Positions 47,291 to 59,926 of a DNA stretch of 64,000 bases are shown here, in pieces (position 1 is the first letter of the stretch; every line of letters begins with the position of its first letter). Under the pieces are notes generated by a model. It was not told the DNA's origin. It did no database searches and saw only the letters and a program-made list of their open reading frames with translations. Source of the DNA: Vombatus ursinus (lineage: Eukaryota > Chordata > Mammalia > Diprotodontia > Vombatidae); contig NW_020954570.1 of assembly GCF_900497805.2 (NCBI RefSeq), forward strand, positions 10,477,730 through 10,541,729, given 5' to 3'. A program made the position numbers and the translations under genes.

Positions 47291-47375
47291 TGTATGTATG
47301 TGTATGTATGTCTATATGTATGTATGCATGTATGCATGTATGTATATGTTATATACATATGATATATATGATAGG
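47286..47375. repeat. (TATG)n microsatellite at the SINE 3' end
   Basis: TATGTATG with variants CATG and TATATG, grown from the SINE end ACTATATGTATG. Confidence 0.9.
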
Positions 47376-48165
47376 TTTTTTGTTGTTGATTTTTCCTTAA
47401 AAATAATAAATTTATATGTAATAGGTATCTGGGATGAGAAGTTGAATGGATATTGGAGGAAATTTTGGGAATATAAAAATAAAAGACAGTAATGAAAACT
47501 TGCTTTAAAAAATGTCTCATGACACAGTGAAGTCCACCTATAGAGTATGCCTTCTGGGAGACATCATCTTCATCCTTTAATCTGTTGCATTGTTCTTACT
47601 CAGGATTGTGCCTTCCTTATTCTTCATCTTTCCAACTATGTTATTAGTCTCATTTCTTTATAATGGGAACTCTTCATATTCTTTCTGCATTTGAAACATT
47701 GCAATAGTCTTTGAATTCCTTTCTTGAAGTGACTCTTTGGCTTGCATTTAGGAATTTTTATAAGCAAAAAGTCTCTTCAGCAGCATACAGCGATAATCTT
47801 GGGGAGTTACAAATTGTGGCTTCATCTTTACCCTTCGTAACACTACCCCTGTCCTGCCCAGGGGTAGAGTTAGCATGTAGTGATGAGATGGGGTCCAGTT
47901 TGGCAGTGTGCTATTAGAAGGAAAACAGAGACTGAATGAAGGCATATTTTATAATTATCATCAATATTTCTCCAGGATCACTGTTGACTTTTAATTTTGA
48001 GTTAAATTTCCCTTGATTTTTGGATTCTTAAAAGTCAGTGATGGATATCCAGAGAAGACTAAAGCATAGACATGAAATTTTTAAAAATCGAATTAAAACT
48101 AAGTAATTGTTCTCTCATGATTATGTTCAGTAAAAAAGTATGCATAGGAAAAGTGTTTAGAACTT
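47376..48165. other. Unassigned
   Basis: No repeat or exon recognised. A 9-bp hairpin (CTACCCCTG / CAGGGGTAG) lies near 47844-47868. Confidence 0.4.
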
Positions 48166-48516
48166 GCCCAGTGAAGATTTATATACATTGATGCAAGTTA
48201 GAACCAGGAAAATAATATATACCATTAAAAATTGAAAGAAGAATAAAACTTGAAACTGAACACTATGAAATTATAATGACCAAGTTTGGCCCTAATGGAG
48301 ATATAGGAAAAGGCAACTCCTCCCTCATCACTTCTTTGCTAAAGTGGGGAAATTATGGTGTGAAACATTTCACACAATGTCAGACTGTTTTGATGCTTCA
48401 ATTAATTTTGTTGAACTGTTTTGGTTCTCTTTTGTATTTTTGTTATGAGTTATGTGTGGGAGAGGGAGGAGGGATCTATCAGAAAATGAAAATTATATAA
48501 AAAGATATCAAGAACT
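48166..48516 (+). repeat. Old L1 3' end fragment
   Basis: GTGAAGATTTATATACATTGATGCAAGTTAGAACCAGGAAAATAA, AAATTATAATGACCAAGTTTGGCCC, TTCTTTGCTAAAGTGGGGAA, TTTTGTTATGAGTTATGTGTGGGAGAGGGAGGAGGGAT and ATTATATAAAAAGATATCAAGAA. Same old tail type as 46691-47035, with a complete end here. Confidence 0.7.
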
Positions 48517-50306
48517 TTTTTTTAAAGTATGCACTAGAAAAAAAATTAGGACCAAGTATATTTCTGGGATAATGAATTAAAATGTAGGCTTCATTGGGAT
48601 TCAGGTGTAGAGGGACCAAGTGAGCAAGCTCTTTTCAGTAAAAACTATGGGTTTAACTCAGTGGGATCTCTCTAAATTTTTTTCTGCTTTCCTGGTAGTG
48701 TTTGTGATCTAAGCTGCATTAAACAGGTATGGGAAAACAAAACAAAAAACACAAACAAAAACATACACACAAAAACTTTAAACTTCCCGAGACCCCTACC
48801 TAGGCATGACAGTTTTAATGAGCGGTCTTCTTGGTTGTTTGAAAACAGAGAAGTTGTCCTCTTTCTCTGTAGCTTTTATGAGTTGGCAGTTCAAGGATAT
48901 CCTTCCTTTGATCTTGATCTTTGAAAGGATCAAACAAGTTACATTAATGGGCAGGAATTCAACTCTAAAAATCTTACCTTTTGTCAGTAAAGCATTTCTC
49001 CTTCTCCTCTTGGGGCAGGTGCAATCAGAAAATAGATTCTGCTTCCCTGGCCCACAGCCAGATGTTCCTTCTTATAACAAGCAGAACAAAGGAATGAAAA
49101 TGTGATTACAGTAACATGAAATCATCCACAAATGAGAAGGCTTTGCAGTAGGCTGGTCATTCAGTGATTAACGGTTCTTTCTCTGTTAAGCCAGTTTTAA
49201 ATATGCTGTTTTTTTCTTTTTTCTAAAGTCCAGAAATAGATGTTTTGATACTAATTGTTTTGTGTTCAACAAGGCTTTTCAGGATTTTTCAATTCTGTTG
49301 AAAGATAAGTTTTCTTTTTAATGAGATTTTGACCAATCATTTGATTCAGGAGAAAGTGTCCTTGCCCTCTTCTCACCTATCTTCCACACTCTTTTGCGAG
49401 AATCCTAAGTATTCTCTCAACTACTTTTTTCTTCCCCTGAATTTTTTTTTTATCACAGAGGAAGTAGAGATGCTGAGTACTTCAAAAATAAATGTCCCAT
49501 TTATTTCTAAAGACCCTTCAAAAATACCTATTATGATGGGACCATCATTGCCCTGAGGTAGCTTCTTTCCTCTCTCCTACTTGGGGAAGTTTTACCTAAA
49601 AGAAGAAAATGCTGCCCTCCTCCCCCAATCTGATTGTCTTCAGCTTCCCTGAAGCAGTTTCTTGATCACCTAAGGATTTATCTCACCATGAGAGATGCCT
49701 CCCAGACTAAGTGGACCTACTTGAGTGACCTTACCCTGTCCTGCTGATTAGAAGATTTTCTAAGGGAGGTTGGGGGGGAAGGGGAGCTGCAACAGTATCC
49801 AAAGAAGCAAAGTGCTTACTATATCCTTGCTGTGTTAGGACAAAGTAAACCTTTTTGTGTCAAATGTTCAGTGTTCTGTCAATTCTTCATTTTACCCCAA
49901 CATCAAATTTGCCCTAAGCAGTGCCTGTGGACATTTGGATATGTACTCTACTGAGACAGAATGAGATAGCCTTGTGACTCACATCAAGGTTGAGCCAGAG
50001 AGAGAGCCCAGCAAATACAGAGGATGATAGGGTGATAGAATGGCAAGACAAGACACTCCCTGTTCCAAGAGCCATCAGAAGGAGTGTCCCACTCATACAG
50101 CAGGATTAGTTCAGTGAGTACTGGAAAAGGTTGTTTGGAAAAGGTAAAGAAGTTTAAAGTCTTGCTTCCCTGCTTGCTGAATGTTCTATAAGTTGTCTCT
50201 GCAGCAGACTGAAAAGAAACTGGCCCTGAGCCTTCAGTAGCTTACTCTCCACTTTTAGGGAAGATGCAATGAAAGCCAAGAGGCCCCTGATGTAACTATA
50301 ATTTGC
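48517..50306. other. Unassigned; may include the 5' part of the ERV that lies beyond the next L1
   Basis: No named repeat was identified. If the L1 at 50324-54813 is removed, this sequence runs directly into 54831 and so into the ERV fossil, so part of it could be older retroviral sequence. I see no gag, LTR or primer-binding site that proves this. Confidence 0.35.
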
Positions 50307-51077
50307 AAAAGCAAAAGGATCTTGACTTCTGCTTCTGGGAGCCAAGATGGTGGAGTAAAAAGTAAGTTGCTCTCACCCTTCTGTATCAACCTCTGAAAGG
50401 CCAGAAAATATCACTCCAGGAAAAACCCTGGAACAGCTGAAACAGAAGAAAGAGAGGGTGCAGCAGTCCAGTAGCCCAGGTAGCTTGAGGGATTAAAGGG
50501 AAAGGCCCCACTTGCCCTGGGGAAGGAAAGAAGTACAGAATGGGAGGCATCCCAGCAAGCTAGCAGAAAGCCCCACATCAGCAAACCAGGAGAAGATCCT
50601 GAAACACGGGTGGTGGAGCAGGTAAACACCAACACCTGGACCCCTGAGTGCTTCAGTGAGGGTGGAGGAACCAGTGGAAACCAGCTCTTAAAACCACCAG
50701 GTGCTGTGGCATTCTACAACAATCTTCCAGTGCCTAAGCAAAAATCTGTGAAGTGCTCAAAGGAGCCCCAGGGAGATAAATATCTTGTAGCATCCATCTG
50801 AAAGGAGCTGAAGAAAGCAAAAGGAAAGGAAAAGCAGACAACATCCAGGGGACAGACTACCCAATCCTACCCCTAGAGTTCCAGTGTTGTTGTTTCCAGT
50901 CCAACACCAGGTAAGCTGCCAGAACCCTAGAGACTCCAATTGCCAACATCAGTGGCCCCAGCACACAAAGCCAGTGATCAGGCCCAAAGCTCCCAACACA
51001 AAAAACTTGGATCAGTGCCATCTGCTCCCCAGCAGTAGAGCTCAATTTCTTTAAAGGCCAGGAAATAAGCAAACACC

Positions 51078-52056
51078 ATGAGCAATAAGAAATGTACCAT
51101 AGATTCATATTATAAGAACAGTGAAGATCAAGTCAGAAATTCTGAAGAGGACAACATTGTCAACAAACCCACATCTGGAACCTCAAAAGGGAATATGAAC
51201 TGGTCTGAAGCCCAAAAAACCTTCTTGGAAGAACTCAAAAAGGATTTTAAAAGTCAAATGAGAGAGGTAGAAAAGTCCTTAAAAAATACAATTGACCAAC
51301 TGGAAAAAAGGTACACTGAAGGAAACAAGTCCCTAAAAAATACAATTGGCCAAATAGGGAAGGAGGTGCAAAATCTAATAGAAGAAAACAATTTGTTAAA
51401 AGGTAGAATTGGACAAATGGCAGCTAATGACTCTATGAGAGAGCAAGAATCGATCAAACAGAAACAAAAAAAAATGAAAAAATAGATGAAAACGTAAAAT
51501 ACCTCATTAGTAAAAACAACTGTCCTGGCAAATCAATTCAAGAGAGACAATTTAAAAGTTATAGGTCTACCTGAAAATCAGAATAAAAAAAAAAAGCTTG
51601 AACAGTATCGTTCAGGAAATCATGAAGGAAAACTGCCCTGAGGTCCTTGAAGCAGTGGGTAAAATAGCCATAGAAAGAATCCACTGATCACTTCCTGAAA
51701 GAGATCCCAAATTGAAAACACCAAGGAATATAATAGCCAAATTCCAAAATTACCAGTTCAAAGAGAAAATACTGCAAGCAGCCAGAAAGAAACAATATCA
51801 TGGAACCACAGTCAGGATTACACAAGACCTTGCAGTTTCTACATTAAAAGACAGTAGGTCATGGAACATGATATTCCCTAAGGCAAAGGATCTTGGATTA
51901 CAACCAAGGATCAACTACCAAGCAAAAATGAACATGATCTTTCAGGGGAGGAGATGGATATTCAACAAAATAGAGGACTTCCCAACCTTCCTGATAAAAA
52001 GACCAGAGCTCAACAGAAAATTTGATCTTCAAATACAAGACTCAAGAGAAACATAA
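51078..52056 (+). pseudogene. L1 ORF1, nearly complete but frameshifted
   Basis: ATG at 51078 (sequence ACACCATGAGCAATAAG) opens MSNKKCTIDSYYKNSEDQ. Residues 38-62 (ANMNWSEAQKTFLEELKK-type block) lead to a coiled coil with about three 21-residue units (KSLKNTIDQLEKR, KSLKNTIGQIGKE, NLLKGRIGQMAAN). The first frame closes at 51485; the C-terminal RNA-binding domain is open at 51712-52056 with NIIAKFQNYQFKEKILQAAR and a LIKRPELNRKFDLQIQDS end. ORF1p is an RNA chaperone that forms trimers via the coil. Confidence 0.85.
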
Positions 52057-52709
52057 AAAGGTAAATGGAACAGAAAGATACAATATGTTGTTAAAAATGG
52101 CATACTGTTTATATCCTTACAAAGGAAGATGACACTTGTAACTCTTGAGAACTGTATTGTTATTACACCATGTTAAAGGGATATACATAAAGGGGGTGTA
52201 TATAAGTTGACTTTGATGTAATGATAAAAAAAATCTAATCATGTGGGTTAAATGGATCCAAGTAAGTGGATTAATCTGATCTAAGAAAATGTACTGAGAG
52301 AAAAGAAAAGGAAGAGGCAGACAAGGGTAAATTACATTATGGGAAAAGACAGAAAAACCTATTATAGCAGAGGTAAGGAAGAGAGGGTGGTGAGCATTGT
52401 TTGAACCTTACTCCCATCAGATTTGGCAAGAAAGGAATAACATAATGGGTTAGGTATAGAAATCTCACTTGTCCTATAGGCAGTAGGAGGGAAAAGGGGA
52501 AAGAAAAAGGAGGGGGGATAGAATGGAGAGAAGAAGCAGTAAGGGTAAAGGGGAAGAAAAGGGAAGGGGTTAATAGAAGGAAGGAGGTATTGAGGGAGGC
52601 AGGGGACAAAAGCAAAACACAAGTGAGGAGGGAAAAGGAGAAAGGAGAAAGAAAAGCTTAAAGGGGTGGGGAAAGGATGGAGAGAAAGACACAGATAGTA
52701 ATCATAACT

Positions 52710-54813
52710 ATGAATGTGAATGGGATGAACTTTCCCATAAAACAGAAGAAAATACCAGAATGGATTAAAAACCATAATCCTACAATATGTTGTTTATAGG
52801 AAACACATTTGAAACAGAGGGACACACACAAGGTAAAGGTAAAAGGCTTCAGCTGAAGTAAAAAAAAAAAAAGTAGGGGTAGCAGTCCTGATCTCAGACA
52901 AAGCAAAAACAAAAATAGATCTTATCAAAAGAGATAAGGAAGGAAAGTACATCTTGCTAAATGGCATAGACAATGATTTAATATCATTACTAAACACACA
53001 TGCACCACATGGTATAGCATCCAAATTCTTAGAGGAGAAGTTCAGGAAGTTACAGGGAGAAATAAATGGCAAAATTATACTAGTGGGAAAACTCAACCTC
53101 CCCCTCTCTGAATTAGATAAATCTAAATACAAAATAAACAAGAAAGAGGTTAAGGAGGTGAATAGAATATTAGAAAAGTTAAGTATGATAGACCTCTGGA
53201 GAAAATTAAATGGGAATAGGAAGGAATATACTTTTCTTCTTGATGGTACATGGCACATACACAAAAACTTACCATGTAGTAGGACACAGAAACTTCACAA
53301 CTCTATCCAGAAAGGAAGAAATATTAAACACATCCTTTTCAGATCATGATGAAATAAAAAATATATGTAATAAAGGGCCATGGAAAGATAGATTAAAAAT
53401 AAGTGGAAATTAAATAATCTAATCCTAAAAAAATGATTGGGTCAAACAACAAATCAAAGAAACAATCAATAACTTCATTCAAGAGAATGACAATAATGAG
53501 ACAACATACCAAAACTTATGGAATGCAGTGAAAGCAGTTCTTAGGGGAAGTTTTATATCTCTAAATGCTTACATAAATACAATAGAAAAAGAGGAGATCA
53601 ATGAATTGGGCATACAACTAAAAAAAAAACTAGAAAAAGAACAAATTTAAAATCCTCAATTAAACACCAAATTAGAAATATTGAAAACCAAAGGAAACAT
53701 TAATAAAATTGAAATTAAGAAAATGATTGAACTAATAAATAAAACTAAGAACTGGTTTTATGAAAAAAAAAAACAAAATAGATAAACCTTTGGTTAATTT
53801 AATTAAAAAAGAAAGAAGAAAACCAAATTACCAGTACCAAGAATGAAAAGGGTGAATTTACCACCAAGGAAGAGGAAATTTAAACAATAATTAGGATCTA
53901 TTTGGCCCAACTGTATGCCAATAAATTTGGCAATCTTAGTTAAATGGATAAATATTTACAAAAATATAAATTGCCCAGATTAACAGAAGAGGAAGTAAAA
54001 TACTTAAATAACCCCATCTCAGAAACATAAATTCAAAAAGCCATTGATGTACTCCCTAGGAAAAAATCTCCAGGACCAGATGAATTTATGATCATGATCG
54101 TATTCTATCATACATTTAAAGAACAATTAATTCCAAAACTATGTAGACTATTTGGGAAAATAGGTGAAGAAGGAGTCTTACCAAATTATTTTTATGATGC
54201 AAATATGGTGCTGATACCTAAAGTGGGAAGAGTCAAAGCAGAGGAAGAAAAGTATAAACCAATTTCTCTAATGAATATGGATGCAAAAATTTAAAATAAA
54301 ATATTAGCAAATAGATTGCAGTAACACAAGAATAATGCACTATGACCAGGTAAGATTTATACCAGGAATGCAGGGCTGGTTCAATACTAGGAAAACTATC
54401 AGCATAATTGATTATATCAACACCAAAACTAACAGAAACCACATGATCATCTCAATAGATGCAGAAAAAGCTTTTGACAAAATACAACACCCATTCCTAT
54501 TAAAAAACACTAGAGAGCATAGGAATAAATTGAGTCTTACTTAAAATAATAAGTGGCATCTACCTAAAACCTTCAGCAAACATCATATGTAATGGGGACA
54601 AGCTAGAAATATTTCCAATAGGATCAGGGTTGAAACAAGGATGTCCTTTATCATCACTGTTGTTCAATATTGTACTGGATACATTAGCTTCAGCAATGAG
54701 AAAATAAAAAGAAATTGAAGGTATTAGAATACGCAAAGAAGAAACAAAGCTATCACTCTTTGCAGGTGATATGATGATGTACTTAGAGAATCAAGTAAAA
54801 AACTACTTGAAAT
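52710..54813 (+). pseudogene. L1 ORF2, truncated after the RT core and broken
   Basis: ATG at 52710 gives MNVNGMN, the canonical L1 ORF2 opening. The endonuclease domain follows in pieces: KIILVGKLNLPLSELDKS at about 53071-53124 has GKLN where GD(F/Y)N is normal, so a catalytic Asp is lost. The RT domain shows IPKVGR and [15 protein letters not shown] (about 54451-54495), and the active-site motif reads FAGD instead of FADD (about 54760-54771). Several frameshifts and stops separate these. The cysteine-rich C-terminus is absent. Confidence 0.85.
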
Positions 54814-54830
54814 AGAAGTAAAAGGATCTT

Positions 54831-57800
54831 TCCTGATGAGAGAGAGGACTGAGAAACCTTGAGCTGGAACTACAGATTCATTTTCCAAATGAGATCAAAT
54901 TCTTGAGATAGGAGGATAATGATTTGGGGTCTAAGGTTGTAAGAAATATCCAGGCTTATCTTATTATTATTCCAAGGAGAAAGTGGTGAAAGGTAACTCT
55001 CTGCCTTAAGGGAGCAAGTAGTGGACCAACTCTCCCCACCAAGTAGCTATGATGGTTGTGGGAGAAATACAAACAAAAACTTAAGGAGTCTGAATGACTC
55101 ATGAAAGCAGGGCCTAATGATTCTAAGAGGCTCTTAGCCTGAGATTTCTGTAATTCAGATGATTAAGGACATATTTTACAGAGTCAACTAAATGTGTTAA
55201 TGCTTCCTTTTTAGGTGATCAAGATGAAAAGTTATTCAAATCTGGCCTTGAAAAGATGAATTCCCTTTGTAGACATGTCTCTGATGGGGATCCATAAGGA
55301 CAGAAATGAAATCCCTAAAGGAAGTGTGTTATATAGATTGGATTTATTGGGAAGGGATATATCTGCCACACCTTAGGCCCAGCCCATTTCAGGGGCAATA
55401 AAATCCTGTCTGGTGGATATAACCTCACCCAAATAATTTTAGACTTTAGTTATGCATATCCTCACCACACAACCATACAAGTCTCAGCTAATCAATTAGT
55501 AAAATTTGATCTATGATGGAACAATTTTGAATTGAGCAAATACCGCAATCAATTTGAATAGGTACCCTGGGACTACGGGGTAAGAAACACAAGAATCAAC
55601 AACCATTCTTCTAGGAGGGTAGAGTGGGGTAGTATTATTACCATGAGGGAACTTCATGTGTGGTTCCTGAAACATGGTTAATAAAGAAAGCAATTGATGG
55701 CTAGCTCATAGGGGTGCTAGTGAAACTTTATAGAGAAATTAAGCACCAGGGAACTAGGAAGTCTTCGGTCCCACACAAGCTTGAAGCATCCCCTCAAGCT
55801 TCTATAACATTTGATTCATTCAAGAGAGAGTACATATGGCAGACCACTGAGTGAAGGGATATTGTTGGCTCCAGAACTCTGTGGTCCCTTTCAGCAACCT
55901 TTAGGCATTCTATTGAGTAGGACCAAATTAAAATCCTCAGAGTTATTCAAATTATTTCATATAGTTAACACCATACAATATCTGGTCCCCATCATGGTAA
56001 AAGATTTGTTCTTAATGATAGACATGAAGAAATCTTGAGTACTTCATTATACTAGTCCTTCCAAAAAAAACCCAGTGTTATCTGTGAGGAAGACAGATGG
56101 TACATGGCAGTTTACAGTAGTCTCCTGGGAGATGGATAAAATCATCATGCTTATCTCAACAGTTGTTCCTGACTTCATCAATGTTGTAGACCAGGGAGCC
56201 CAGGACCACAGTGAGTTGTATAAGGCTATTAACTTTGCCAATCCTTTCATTCCTGTGGTCAATACTAGTCAGGAATAGTTTGCTTTCACCTGATATGAAG
56301 TCTTTCATCATCCTTCCCTGAGAATATCTGAATTTTCCATACTGTCACATTCTGGTGTACAGAGTCTCAAAAAAGACCTCCCTTCCTGAGGGCATTGATG
56401 AGCTGGGTGAAGTCACTATGGAAGAAGTCCTGGTGATATAGTGACCACTATGAGGCATAAAAGTTGAGAAATAAACCCTAAGGAAATCCAGGATTCAGCC
56501 TGCTCAGCAAGTTCTGAGTAATACAGTAAATAGGGAAAACCCAGAGGATTCCAAATGCACTCTAGAATAAGCTACTGACATTAGTTTCCCTATTAATTAA
56601 AAAGGAAGCCCAAAGACTTATTGTACTCCTCAAGTTTTAAAGAACCCACATTCCTCACCTGGGTGGATACCTAGGCTTCCATTTATTGGTCATCTGAAAT
56701 CTTAACTCTTTCAATTAGAGCTCAGAAAGGCTACAACCTGGAATATCCAAATCAAACTATTCAGCACTCTCACCTTTTGCTTCCTTATGAGTCCTTCAAG
56801 GCCCATGTTTCTGTATGTCTCTGTCCATAAGGACCAGGCTGAGTGGAGCTTTTGGCAAACCCTAAGAGGTAGTTTAAAAAAATGACTGTTTAGGATCTGG
56901 AGGTCCAAACATAGCTTTGGAAAATCAGTTGCTTGCCTCCTACTGGGCTGTAGTTGCTCCTGAACAGATAACATAGGGTCCTAAAATCACTCTTCTTTTT
57001 AGAGTTGCCTCTTATGGTGTGGGTAATGAAAGATGATCCCTCTCAGAAGACAGGTGGATCACAGGAGGTGTCTATTACTAAATGGAAAAGGTCCATTAGA
57101 AATCATGTTTGACTTGGATGGCTCACTCTGGTGTTAGTGTTCTTCAAAAATTAGTGGTGAGTGAGACCTCTGGTACAGATAATGAATTCTCCAGTTCAGA
57201 TCTTAGAAACCTGTCCCTTCTGCCATCACAATAGACATCTATCTATAAGGACCTAGTTCCTGAGGAGCAACATTTTGCATGGCTGACCAATGGAATCATT
57301 TACTATAAAATAGAAACATGCTGTTTGCCTTTTTTAGTCATTAAAATGGTAACAAAAGATACTCTAGGGAATAGAATACCAAAAAGTCCTTCCAGTGGAA
57401 TGAGTTCCAAGTTTCAAGGTTGAAAGTTGAGAGAGCTTTGAAGGATAGGGCAGAAAATGCCTTCATCAATGCTAATTCCTAGTTGGTGGCTGTGGGTAGT
57501 CTGGGGTCTAGAGAGAACAGAAATGGACAAATACTCTTTCCTTTGTGTTCAGGATGAATGAAGGAATTTTGTCCACCACCACATACAGTTGTTTGTAGGG
57601 CATATCAGAACCCATCTGATACATCATATACTAAGGGCCCAAGTTGGAACAATGCTGTGCAGAGACTGGGGAGTGAATTGTATCAAATTTTATATTGAAG
57701 AGGTAATACCATGTTGTGCTGAGCACAGCACCATGATTTCCCCTAACTAAGGACAAGGAACCTATTCAGCCCAACTGGGCTCCTTGTTCTAGTCAGACCA

Positions 57801-58020
57801 CCCAACTAACCAAAGCATCCCTCAGCCTGTCCCTGACTGGCAAAGGAGTACTGTCTAATCTCAGGGAAATAAGTTTGTCTTTGTTAATCAACAGCTGTGT
57901 TGTGATACATCTGAGTGCTCAGATTATGTATCCAACCTCTCACATTTATGACAAACCAATGCCAGCTTGGGAAGGGGAAAGGGTTCTCTGGTCCTGTGGC
58001 TTCAGAGTTCCAGTCTCAAC
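54831..58020 (+). mobile_element. ERV fossil, class III (ERV-L-like) pol, sense
   Basis: Around 56075-56278 a stretch resembles the reverse transcriptase of ERV-L-like elements (words DGTWQFTV and STVVPDFINVVDQ, then the segment preceding the active site). Around 56780-57060 and 57240-57310 words fit the connection and RNase H regions (for example HKDQAEWSFWQ). Beyond about 57500 the sequence may be integrase or later, unresolved. No LTR was found at either end. It is old and broken in well over ten places. The 5' limit is unclear because an L1 sits directly upstream. Confidence 0.6.
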
Positions 58021-58192
58021 TTAGACTTACTTGATAAGAATGGACTTTTTAAATCTTTGTTTTAAATTTTATTTTTAATTAGCAAAAATCTGCCTTCTCT
58101 CCCTCTCACCCACCCACACCATTGAAAAAGAAATGAAAATAAAACCCCAGTTACAAAGATGTATAATAAAACTAAACAAATTTTGTCATTGA

Positions 58193-58201
58193 CCCTCTCT
58201 C

Positions 58202-58232
<31 letters not shown>

Positions 58233-58234
58233 CT

Positions 58235-58269
<35 letters not shown>

Positions 58270-58380
58270 TACACACATATATATTTTTTTTCTGTATCTA
58301 TAGCTATCAGATATATCTATAATCAGACAGGATAGATAGATAGATAGACAGGCAGGTAGACATACCGATGGATAGATTGA
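58193..58380. repeat. Compound (TC)n(CA)n and (GATA)n microsatellites
   Basis: CTCTCTCT with TTTC interruptions (58193-58236), CACACA (58237-58267), then after 60 bases a GATA/GACA tract (58331-58360) with variants to 58380. Confidence 0.9.
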
Positions 58381-59631
58381 TATTCTACACTCTGAATCTT
58401 TCATCTTTCAATCAGGAGGTGGATAGTATGTTTTCTCTTCAGTCCTCTAGAACTGTCATTATGCTGATCGAGTTCCCAAGTCTTTCAAAATTGTTTGCCT
58501 TTACAACATTATCATCGTATTCCTAGTTCTGCTCATCTCAATCTATATCAGTTCATACAAACCTTCACTGGTTTGTCTGAAACTATACCCTTCATCATTT
58601 TTCATAAAAAATTATATTCCATTATATTTATAAGCCATAATTTGTTCAACCATTCCCCACCTGATGAGCACTTCCTCAGTTTATAACTCTTTGCCACTGC
58701 AAAAATGGGCTATAAATAATTTTGTGCATCATCATTTAGAATTGTTTTGCTTGGAATAATCTCCTTCTTAATTTACTTACTCTAACTCCCCCTTCTTTTT
58801 TCTCCTTTTCCACTCCTATTTTCCTGTTAAGTGAAATGTATTTCTTCACTCAGTTCTGTCTGTGTATTTTTCCTTCTTTTGATCATTTTATATGTGAATG
58901 AAATTATCACTCACTATCTCACCTTTCCTCATTGTTTGAATAGACTTCTAATTTTATACTCCAATTTTGTGAGATCATTTTCCTTAACTTTCTTCCTTTC
59001 CTCTCCTAAGAGTATTCCTTTTGCCTTACCTTTCATTCTTTTTTTAAAAGATCATCAAAACAGAACAGAACCACTCCAAGGTCTTCTGTCTAATTAGTCT
59101 TCTTCTATGATCTCTGATGATGATAGGATTCAGAATGGAGAAATGTAACATCTTCCCATCTTAGAATGCAAGCTATTTATTTCTGTTTAATTGAGAATGA
59201 TTATTTTTTCACCTTTATTTCTATTAGCACCTACATTTTTACACAACTTTGGCCTTTTCATGAGGAATGCTTAGAAACCCTCTATTTCATTAAAGATCCA
59301 TTCTCACCCCTCCCTCAACCCTGTTGGGTTATACTGTTTTCCTGGACGTCATTTTTTTTTTCTTGCAAGACTGCAGCTTTTTCTTTCTGGGATATTATAT
59401 TCCAAACTCTCTGCTATCTTATAGGGGTGGCTGATAAATGTTTGACTGTGGCTTCTTGGCATTTTAATTATTTCTTTCTGGCTACTTAGAGTACAAGTAT
59501 TTGTTTTTCTTTCATGTGAAAGTGTGCTTTTTTTTTTAAGCTTTTTTCAGGAAGTGACTGATAATTTTTTTCTTCTCTCACTTTGCTCCCTGATTTTAAG
59601 ACATCTGAGCAGTTTTCATTTAAGATTTCTT

Positions 59632-59926
59632 CTTTTTTTCTTTTTTTTCTTTTTTTATTAATTTATTTTGATCTATCAACAATCATCTCCATAAGTTTTT
59701 GAGTTTTAAAATTTTTCTCCCCCTCCCTCCCTGCCTCTCTTTCCAAGATGGCATGCAATCTGATATAGGCTATACATATACATTCCTATTAAACATATTT
59801 TCCCATTAGTGATGTTGTAAGTAAGAATTAGAACCAATAGGAGGCACCACCAGAAAGAGGAAACAAAACACAATAGAAGAAAAAAATAGCAAATAGTATC
59901 TTTCAATCTGCATTCAAACTCCATAG
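59632..59926 (-). repeat. Short L1 3' end insertion in HAL1 ORF1
   Basis: About 295 bases of antisense L1 3' UTR (TTTTTGAGTTTTAAAATTTTTCTCC ... TCAATCTGCATTCAAACTCCATAG) led by a T-rich tail. Perfect 16-base TSD TCATTTAAGATTTCTT at 59616-59631 and 59927-59942. Confidence 0.96.

Larger units (their letters stand above)
50324..54813 (+). repeat. L1 LINE with complete 5' end, truncated at its 3' end, flanked by a TSD
   Basis: 5' UTR starts GACTTCTGCTTCTGGGAGCCAAGATGGTGGAG. ORF1 runs 51078-52056 and ORF2 from ATG 52710. The element stops inside ORF2, shortly after the RT active-site region, at TACTTGAAATAG (54813), with no 3' UTR and no A tail. Yet the flanks are AAAAGCAAAAGGATCTT (50307-50323) and AGAAGTAAAAGGATCTT (54814-54830), 15/17 identical. 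The copy is the best preserved L1 in the window but has frameshifts in both ORFs. Confidence 0.88.

Noticed and set aside
47844-47868. Short hairpin CTACCCCTG / CAGGGGTAG
   Set aside because: A 9-bp stem with no T run or other context is expected by chance in 64 kb of DNA.
52337-53264. Antisense open frames of 92 to 156 codons
   Set aside because: They are opposite the L1 spacer and endonuclease region, whose purine-rich sense strand has few antisense stops.
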